A program made the position numbers and the translations under genes. DNA of 64,000 bases from Tuctoria greenei (taxonomy: Eukaryota > Streptophyta > Magnoliopsida > Poales > Poaceae): contig JAYESD010000002.1 in NCBI GenBank assembly GCA_036927565.1, forward strand, positions 146,637,167-146,701,166. The letters are read 5' to 3'. The notes beneath the pieces are model-generated. The model saw nothing but the letters and a program-made list of their open reading frames with translations. It did no database searches and was not told where the DNA came from. Of the stretch, positions 57,758 through 64,000 are shown piece by piece. Within the stretch, counting starts at the first letter, position 1, and every line of letters starts with the position of its first letter.

Positions 57758-58592
57758 TGTCGACTGTTGGAGTCGGCAGATCTCCTGACACTACTAAAGT
57801 GTTGAAGGAGTTTGTAGTTCGGTGTGGGCGCGCGGAGACTCAAGAAGGTGAATCACGATTTGACACGAGAGACACAGTGGTTTACGTGGTTCGGGCCGCC
57901 TGAGCGTAATACCCTACTCCACGGGTGTGTGTGTGTTGTATTAGCTTGTGTGCCTGAGAGCGTTCGAGAGCCTTAGAACCTCCCTTGTGTATCGTCGGTC
58001 TGTCCTTTTATAGTACAAGGACAAACCGTTATAAGTTAGCCTGGCCCGACATGTGGCCCCGGCGGTTACTAGTATTGATACACGATTAATTGTTGTTAAT
58101 AACCCTGTAACGGGCCCCGACAGTGCCGTTACAGGTGTTAAGATTATCCAATTAAGTGTCATTAACATGGAATTAATGACAATTAATCGGGTCTTGAAGT
58201 CCGTGGCTATCCTTTGATGATCCGGGGTCGTTACAAAGTCTTCCGGAGGTTTGAGGCGGCCAGCTCCGACGTTTGGACACGTGGCAGCTCCGGAGCTTGC
58301 TTGTGGGAAGCGGGAAGCTCCGGGGTGGCCTGGCACGTGTCAGGTCTGGAGCTTCTCTCGGTCAGGGGTTAAGTCCGGAGGTGCCGTTTCGGTACCTAGC
58401 CCGGAGCTTCACCCTTGTGGGTAGTAGCTCCGGTCTGGCAGTACACGTGGCAACCTAGGGGTTAACCATGTTGGAGAAGCAGGTCCGGTTATGTCTGACA
58501 AGTGGGCCTCCGAGGATCTTTAATTTGAGTAGACGTCCTTCCCTTGAGATCTTTGTAACCTCAGGGGGTGTATGGTTTTTAGGGTACCGACA
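57758..58592 (-). repeat. 5' LTR of element F
   Basis: Nearly identical to 45680-46514. It borders the primer site at 57757. Confidence 0.93.
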
Positions 58593-58961
58593 GCAGTAAT
58601 TATTCAGTTATTTTCTGGTGCATTAGATAAAGCAGTAATGGTTATCCTATTTATTAGTTGTGTGAGTTTGTTCAATTCAGATTCTGTTACAACAGAATCT
58701 GATCTCTAATAAGCTGCGCCAGCCAGCTGCGCCTGGCTATAAATGGTGACAGCATAGTTTGTATTAGGGTCATCAAGGAAAAGAAGGGGACTCCCTACCA
58801 GGAGTCTTTTTTCCTTGTTCGCCGTGGCTGGATCCTCTGCCAGCCAGGGTGACAATTCTGCCCAATCTTCTTCCTGCTCTAGATACCCGTTCCGGTCTCT
58901 TCCCCAGACCAGCGACATCTCCACTCCCCTCTGCATACCCCCCGTAGAGGTCGCCATAACA
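58593..58961 (+). repeat. 3' LTR of element E, second part
   Basis: Continues from gcagtaattattcag, matching 40916 onward in the 5' LTR, to ..GTCGCCATAACA. Confidence 0.88.
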
Positions 58962-59348
58962 ACTTGCCAAACAAAAGCTTGGATTTCTTCATTTTTGGTA
59001 TACATAAATTTACATCCTAAATTTGGATTCGATATTGTTGTCATGTTAATGCTTGAGGATGACCAATGGTCACTGATGATTTTGTTTTTTGCATTTCCAT
59101 GACTAGACTCCCATTCACTAGACAATTTTTTGAAATTGATGTACATGATGTGCTCTGTTTTCCTGTTATATTATTCACGTGCAGATGAAAATAAGAGAGC
59201 TCTATTGGATTGGTACAAACTTCTGGCAATAATTGAAGGGATGGCACATGGGCTAAATTACCTACATAAACACTCTCGATTGTGTGTCATACACCGAGAT
59301 CTTAAACCAGGCAACATTCTCTTGGACAGTGAAATGAACCCTAAAATT

Positions 59349-59493
59349 AGGACCGAGCTGGGGCTCGGGTGGCCAGCGCGGTTGGGACCGTCCGTGCCAG
59401 CCTGGGTTTGAGCGCTGGCTCTCCCGGGTTCCCACCTTCTTTTTTAAGGGTTATAGTCCATGGCACCTTAACCATGCTGGCTTTCAAAAAAAA
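59349..59493 (+). mobile_element. SINE in the CRK kinase exon
   Basis: A 145-bp insert ending in A8 is flanked by a perfect 15-bp duplication (59334-59348, 59494-59508). It begins with GGACCGAGCTGGGGCTC and has a possible tRNA-like A box (gggtggccagcgcgg) and B box (gggtttgagcgctgg). TPRT mode is clear; the tRNA-derived SINE call is inferred. Confidence 0.85.
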
Positions 59494-59915
59494 ATGAACC
59501 CTAAAATTTCAGATTTTGGACTAGCGAAAATATATAGCTCAACAGATAATGATGGGAACACAACTAGAAGAGTAGTTGGCACATAGTAAGTTTCAAACAA
59601 TTTTTCTGGCCCACTTGTATATTAGTTGTGGAACTCACCATATGGTGTATCTTAAAAGACATGATATATTGTTGTAGTGGCTACATGGCTCCTGAGTATG
59701 CTTCTGGAGGTATCTTCTCTATCAAATCGGATGTCTTCAGCTTTGGTGTTATTATTCTTGAGATCATTACTGGAAAACGGAATTCTGGGGCCCATCAATG
59801 TGCAGATTTCATCAATCTCCTTGGATATGGGAGTTTATAGACTTAGCAATTGTAGCTTGTTCATTTGCTCTCTAATCCATATTGTGTGATAAAACTGCGA
59901 ACAGTCATGGCAGTT

Positions 59916-60015
59916 TTTTTTTTTTGAAATGGCAGGAGGGCTGCCGTGCATTAAGAGAGAAGAAAAGGCATTACATCCTAAGTATTACATGTATTCTAGC
60001 CGCCAACACACTGGC
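59916..60015 (-). mobile_element. 5'-truncated LINE (L1) 3' end
   Basis: A poly-T start at 59916 on the plus strand and a perfect 14-bp duplication (59902-59915, 60016-60029) show a minus-strand retroposon. The tail (GGCAGCCCTCCTGCCATTTC before poly-A) resembles plant L1 3' ends. It sits at the start of the last CRK exon. Confidence 0.82.
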
Positions 60016-60473
60016 CAGTCATGGCAGTTATGGAAAGAGGAACGGTGGACCGAACTTGTTAATTCGTCCTTGCTTACCAATCATCACTCAGAAGAAATGG
60101 TGAAATGCTTTAACATTGCGTTGCTTTGCGTACATGAGAATGCAGCTGATCGACCCACCATGTCAGATGTTATTGTAATGCTAAGCGGTAGTGAGCCTAT
60201 GATCCTGCCTGAGCCTAAGCAACCAGCACATTTCAATGTGAGGGTGGGAAATGAAGAGGCATCAGCGGTTACCCAGTCATGCAGTGTTAATGATCTGACT
60301 ATATCTATCACAATTGGTAGATAACTTTTGTTTTGTATCAGCGGTTCTCACTAAAAAGATGTAATATTATTGTAACACCAGGACTGATGCTGTGTAATGT
60401 ATAGAATAAGTTGTATTATAAATGTGATATTAGCAATGCACAAAGATATAAAGGGACTTCAGAATTTTGTTTA

Positions 60474-61354
60474 GGAAAAGTCTAAATAACCCCCTAACTA
60501 CTTAACTTCAAAACCGGATTCTTAACACCATAATATATCTAAAACCATTTATTTTGCCTCCTATGGTGGTTTTAGAGAGTGGTATTGCCACCTCAGCCGC
60601 TGACATATCATATTTTACATGTGATTTAATGTGGGCCCCTGTGATCTTATCTTTCACATTACTGGCCACCACGTCCAGTGCAGTACACACATTACATTAG
60701 ATAAGCTTAGTTGATCAGAGTGTCTAGTTGGATTAAGTTTTTTATGTAACCCTACTCGCCTAGCATAACTCGGCCTGGTCATTCTTCACCATTATTTGAT
60801 CCAGGTATGAGAAGAAGCCCGACATGGCAGCCGGTCAGCCCAGTTCTCGTCTCTCTCATCGTCCTTCCCAACCGCAGTGCTCGCCTCGCCAAATCACCCT
60901 GTTCCCATGCTGCTGCTGCCGCCGCATACCACTCCCCTCGCGCCGCTCCGCGCATGCTGCTCAGGCGCTAACCTCCACCAGCGCCTCCCATTCCGGTGTT
61001 CTCCGTCCCCTCTTCCTCCCATCTCCAGTGCTCAGACGAGGGCGTCTAATTTGGTCGCGACGTCGAACATGAAGCCGGTGCTGGTGACGAACCACTCGAT
61101 GTCGCCCTCGTTGCCGGTGTACACGAGCAGCGGCCCAGCCTGCTTCGCCACACCGCTGCTGCTGTCGGACATCCGCATATGGAGACATGTAAGCTGCCAC
61201 GTAGGCATACGATGTGGCAAAATCAGACTGGAAAACTATTTAAAGGGGTAAAGTAGATGGTTTTACATATTTTAAGGTGTTAAATAACTGGTTTTATAGT
61301 TTGAGTGATAAATTAATCCTCGCTCATACTTGGTGGGGTTAAATAGACTTTTTC
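60474..61354. mobile_element. Pack-MULE (Mutator-like) carrying a host exon fragment
   Basis: The 881-bp element has ends GGAAAAGTCTAAATAACCCC and (reverse) GAAAAAGTCTATTTAACCCC and is flanked by the exact 9-bp duplication ttttgttta (60465-60473, 61355-61363). Nine bases fit Mutator. The GC-rich centre (60820-61180) differs sharply from the AT-rich ends, as in gene-capturing elements. It lies about 150 bp after the CRK stop. Confidence 0.88.
61040..61180 (-). pseudogene. Prolyl-carboxypeptidase-like (S28) exon fragment in the Pack-MULE
   Basis: The minus strand reads AGPLLVYTGNEGDIEWF then TSTGFMFDVATKLDAL, matching the N-terminal conserved block of lysosomal Pro-X carboxypeptidase (GP.FVYTGNEGDIEWFA.NTGF). 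The catalytic Ser, Asp and His regions are absent. The adjacent GC-rich part (60820-61030) may come from another gene; not recognised. Confidence 0.85.
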
Positions 61355-61363
61355 TTTTGTTTA

Positions 61364-63180
61364 TAGCAGTCAACTATTTTTATCCAGCTTTCTATTCTTC
61401 TGGAAAGTTCTATTATCTTGTTTTAATTGTGCCTATACTGATATTTTTGAAATAAATTTTACATGGCGAGAAAATCAAGTTGCGCAGTTACGGACATTCT
61501 TAAGACCATCTGTAGTAGCGTGCTAGAAAGGTTGCTGGATTGCAGACGTACTGTAATTATAAAGTATGTGTACAGAATGAACATACTTGGAAAGATAGAG
61601 GACATACTGAAAGTAGAGTATAGAGTATGTGTTTAGAGTAAACCAGTGCGGATAGCCTAAAAGGAGGTTCAATTCTCATAACTGTTTCTGACTCAATATT
61701 TGACTAGTAGAAGTTGCATTTATTAAATGTACAACGCTAATAATTAACGCATTTTCCTTCCATAGAAAGTCATTAGTAGTTAAAGAATTTGATTGATCCA
61801 CATGTTCTTTAGTTAAAGTGATTCACTCCTAATGTGTTTTCTAACGATGGTGACATATTGATCAGTATTACTTCTTCCATCTCCATTTATTTGACGTCGA
61901 GTTCTCCCGGCGTCAAATAAATGGGAACGGAAGGAGTATATCCAAGAGTACTCCAAAAACACCTTTAAAGTTATATTTTGAATTAAGTGATAAAAAAATC
62001 TCTTTAACAAACAGCAAAACATCTCTCTAGTTTGTTTTTAGGTGAAAAGCAGAATTATATTATTTTTAGCTAAGTACATCCTTATTTTACAAGCACTCAA
62101 GAATACAATGAAATTACAACTAAGTACACTCAGGTACTGCTCTTCATCTTCATGGTACTCACGCAGCATATAGCTTCAAAAGTCAAAACTCAATCCCCAT
62201 ACTTGTATAAAAACTCAAATGGATGATCGCACATGAATCTGCTCAGCAAACACAGCTGGCTGAAAACAAGTGTTCAAAGAACTACGGCCAATATCGCTGT
62301 AGCGTAATTGAGCAGAAACTTCTTTCTTGTGGTTTCCTTCATCTTTCTCCTGTCACCAAAGAAGAAGAAAAACTAATCCTAATCTGCCCTTCACAATTTC
62401 CGTCCAGAAACCTATGTCATCGTCATGCCAAGAAAGATGCTGACGTTGTCATTACCGCAATCATCTTTATCAGATTCGTCGTGGCAGACCAAATCAAGTA
62501 TTCCCCCGTTCCAAAAAGTTTGTCTCTTGATGTACCTGTCTGGCCTCACCTTCGCCTTCCCCACCGCTCACCTTCTTTCCGTCTGCCGCTGCTTGCATGG
62601 CGATGGGTTAGCCCGCCCCGTCGCTCCCCCGTCGGCATCCACTCTGGCCCCGGCGTCCATCGCCACCCTATCTTTTCCCTGGGGTTTGATGGCCCCTCCG
62701 GTCGCCTCTCCTCGCTTTCCGGTATGCTCCCGTGTCAACACAACCTGCTCCTTCGCTTCCCCCACCGCCTCTGATTTCGACTGCACTCCTTTCTCCTTGC
62801 TGAAAACCCCCCTCTCGTCGACGCTTGCGGTGACGTGGTTGACCTCGCCAGGGATGAAGACCCTTCCCTCTCGCTCTTTCCGATTTTGTCGACTGACCTG
62901 TCGGAGTCCAATGATGATCGCTCTCGCCGCTCTTCGACCAACCGATCGTCGTCTCGGCCTCCCCGTGTGTTCTTCACTCCTCCCCTCCGTTGGGGGGGGG
63001 GGGGGGGGGGTGGGGGGTTGGAGATGGTCAGCCGTCATTGCTGAAGCCGCTGATCCTCTCAATGTCTCTCATTTTGATTGATCGTTGCCCTTTTGCTTCG
63101 TTTGCGGTTCTTGGTTTGCTGGCAGACCATCCCTCGGGTTCGCCCTCCGCGGCACCCTTCTCGATCCGCCGTTTGCAGTC
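61364..63180. other. No gene recognised downstream of the Pack-MULE
   Basis: Apart from the MITE, 61364-62220 is AT-rich without features. 62420-63080 is GC-rich with open frames on both strands but no domain. A 19-base G run at 62992-63010 is notable. It may be the degraded 5' part of the LINE at the right edge. Confidence 0.4.
61871..61936. mobile_element. 66-bp Stowaway-like MITE
   Basis: The ends CTTCTTCCATCTCCATTTATT and (reverse) CTCCTTCCGTTCCCATTTATT are inverted repeats flanked by TA (61869-61870, 61937-61938). Confidence 0.85.
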
Positions 63181-63326
63181 GACATCTGTCTGACAGTTTG
63201 GGAATAGAAGGAGAAGGAGGATGTGTTGTGGCATCATTTTTCCAATGCAGTCAGACATCTGTCTGACAGTTTGGGAATAGAGGAGAAGGAGGATGTGTTG
63301 TGGCATTATTTTTCCAATGCATTGGG
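63181..63326. repeat. Tandem duplication of 73 bp in the LINE
   Basis: Units begin gacatctgtctgacag at 63181 and 63254 and differ at only a few bases. Confidence 0.85.
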
Positions 63327-64000
63327 CACAAAGAGAGATTGCAGAACAGCGCTGAACAGGGAATACCTGAACCTGCCAGTGTTGGGCCAGCACAACCTAA
63401 TCGATCCCTTTTCAGAGGAAGTGGTTGGCCGTGCAGTGAAGCAACTCCACGCCGAAAAGGCACCTCGCTCGGACGGCTTCACAGGGGAATTCTATAAAGT
63501 TTGTTAGGATTTTATCAAGCAACCAACCATGGATGCCTTGCAATGGTTTTATCACCAGAGACCTGGTCCGATGTGGAAGCTAAATGGAGCCGTGATAACC
63601 TTACTGCCGAAGTCAGACAATGTGGAGAGTGCTAAAGATTTTAGGCCTATTTATCCACTCATTCGGGAAATTATTGTCCAAAATTCTAGCTCTTCGTTTG
63701 GCGCAACATATTAACTATTTGGTTTCTAACTTATAGAGCGCTTTTATCAAAAGGAAGGAACATCCAAGATAATTTTCTATATGTGCGGAATGTAGTCAGG
63801 CTCCACCACAGAAATCAGAAACCCCTTCTTATGCCTTCAAATCTGTTGAGTGCGGCTACCTGTTGCAGATGCTCCTTAAGCTAGGTATTCTGACACAGTG
63901 GATGGACTGGTTAGCCAGGCTTCTATCCTCAGCCTCCTCATCGGTGAAGCTCATTGGGGTGCCAAGTGACTGGATAAAGCATCATCGAGGACTAAGACAG
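63223..64000 (+). pseudogene. LINE (L1-type) reverse transcriptase, broken, continues past window
   Basis: RT blocks in shifting frames: DPFSEEVVGRAVKQL, KAPRSDGFTGEFYK (about 63400-63500; stop at 63505), LNGAVITLLPKSD, DFRPI (about 63640), then KGRNIQDNFLYVRNVVRLHH (about 63750-63810) and WMDWLARLLSSASSS..IKHHRGLRQ near 63900-64000. No endonuclease domain is visible upstream. Several frameshifts. Confidence 0.85.

Larger units (their letters stand above)
45680..58592 (-). mobile_element. Element F: Tat-lineage Ty3/gypsy retrotransposon (minus strand), recent
   Basis: The LTRs are equal in length (835 bp; 45680-46514 and 57758-58592), with about ten differences by eye (about 1.2%), and an exact 5-bp duplication gcagt (45675-45679, 58593-58597). 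Gag-pol is on the minus strand; a long spliced gene lies antisense between pol and the 3' LTR. Two RNase H domains, no chromodomain and the antisense gene point to the Tat lineage (RIRE2/Cinful/Grande/Retand-like). Confidence 0.95.
40820..58961 (+). mobile_element. Element E: Reina-like Ty3/gypsy chromovirus in the CRK kinase exon
   Basis: The 5' LTR is at 40820-41284, the gag-pol at 41321-45575 and the 3' LTR at 45578-45679 plus 58593-58961, split by element F. The 5-bp repeat acttg (40817-40821, 58962-58966) flanks it; the exact 5' border is ambiguous by two bases because LTRs seem to start TG(T/G)ACTC. The primer site is TGGTATCAGATTC at 41289. A C-terminal chromodomain and short LTRs fit Reina. 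Confidence 0.92.
40642..58997 (+). pseudogene. CRK exon 4: kinase N-lobe, split by element E
   Basis: 40642-40821 encodes the Lys motif (AVKRL, about 40669-40683), the C-helix Glu (FKNEVQLIAKL) and ILVYEYL. 58967-58997 completes PNKSLDFFIF and ends at a GT donor. The repeat acttg at 40817-40821 and 58962-58966 marks the insertion. Confidence 0.9.
21861..60324 (+). pseudogene. Cysteine-rich receptor-like kinase (DUF26 RLK) gene, broken by nested insertions
   Basis: The original gene can be followed piece by piece: signal peptide start ATG at 21861, two DUF26 domains, a membrane exon, and a Ser/Thr kinase ending TISITIGR at 60324. CRKs are plasma-membrane receptors with extracellular DUF26 modules and a cytoplasmic kinase. 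Interruptions in order: hAT (21884-22748), CACTA-2 (23939-40260), element E with F inside it (40820-58961), SINE (59349-59493), LINE stub (59916-60015). An in-frame TAA (23934-23936) immediately precedes the CACTA-2 junction, and the donor after LLGY (near 59830) reads GG instead of GT. Exon phases otherwise agree across insertions, showing a once normal gene. Confidence 0.93.
59185..60324 (+). pseudogene. CRK exons 5-7: kinase C-lobe
   Basis: 59185-59585 encodes HRDLK (59292-59306; RD-type kinase) and DFG (59512-59520), with a SINE between them. 59678-59829 encodes YMAPEYAS and SFGVIILEI. The last exon (about 59902 or 60016 to 60324), with a LINE stub at its start, encodes WQLWKEERWTEL, DRPTMSDV and the C-tail ending in a serine-rich SVNDLTISITIGR. 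The stop is TAA at 60322-60324. Confidence 0.9.

Noticed and set aside
60824..61251. Plus-strand frames in the Pack-MULE (82 and 124 residues)
   Set aside because: Possibly a captured transit-peptide-like piece, but nothing recognisable; the supported coding signal is the S28 fragment on the minus strand.
62425..63081. 218-residue plus frame and 164-residue minus frame
   Set aside because: Both strands open through GC-rich DNA and a G run; no motif; not supported as a gene.
1..64000. tRNA or rRNA genes
   Set aside because: None seen; tRNA-like matches are retrotransposon primer sites or the SINE promoter.

Overview
This window is nuclear DNA from a grass (Poaceae), read from transposon types rather than from any marker gene: CACTA elements ending CACTACTACAAAAA, Ty3/gypsy elements of Tekay-, Reina- and Tat-like type, Stowaway-like MITEs, a Pack-MULE, and a DUF26 cysteine-rich receptor kinase (CRK) whose introns are expanded by insertions. 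No genus can be named. Nearly all of the 64 kb is transposable elements in nested layers. I name them A to F plus CACTA-1 and CACTA-2.

Layout. 1-7548: 3' half of Tekay-like element A (+), with decayed pol and a very long 3' LTR. It sits in the gag of element B (-, 7549-21338). B's 5' LTR is split by element C (-, 11619-20333; chromovirus-like). C is split between protease and reverse transcriptase by CACTA-1 (14943-18221, TSD TCC). 21861-60324: one CRK gene (+) broken by a hAT element (21884-22748, 8-bp TSD) in the signal peptide, CACTA-2 (23939-40260, TSD AGA) at the start of the kinase, Reina-like element E (40820-58961), whose 3' LTR holds Tat-lineage element F (45680-58592, TSD GCAGT), a SINE (59349-59493) and a 5'-truncated LINE (59916-60015). 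Downstream are a Pack-MULE (60474-61354) carrying a prolyl-carboxypeptidase exon piece, a 66-bp MITE and a LINE running off the right edge.

Most interesting content. The two CACTA copies belong to one family that carries host-derived SUMO-pathway genes. CACTA-1 has a complete five-exon SUMO-conjugating E2 (SCE1/Ubc9-like) gene of 152 codons with all splice sites and the catalytic cysteine. CACTA-2 has the same gene with one in-frame stop, a TNP2 transposase, and a divergent gene joining a plant-transposase/DUF8039-type region to a ULP1 (C48) SUMO-protease domain. CACTA-2 also holds a roughly 465/492-bp inverted repeat of an exon from a CLASSY/DRD1-type SNF2 remodeler, the host family that recruits RNA polymerase IV for RNA-directed DNA methylation. 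A transcript across it could fold into a long hairpin matching a silencing gene. CACTA-1 looks like a deletion derivative of a CACTA-2-like parent.

How parts work together. In CACTA-2, TNP2, the CLASSY repeat and SCE1 follow one another on the minus strand, and the transposase/ULP1 gene is divergent. Two near-copies of one promoter/leader segment lie upstream of TNP2 and of SCE1. Element F carries a long spliced gene antisense to gag-pol, a known habit of the Tat lineage. Apart from the CACTA-1 E2 and the coding regions of F, almost every gene here is broken.
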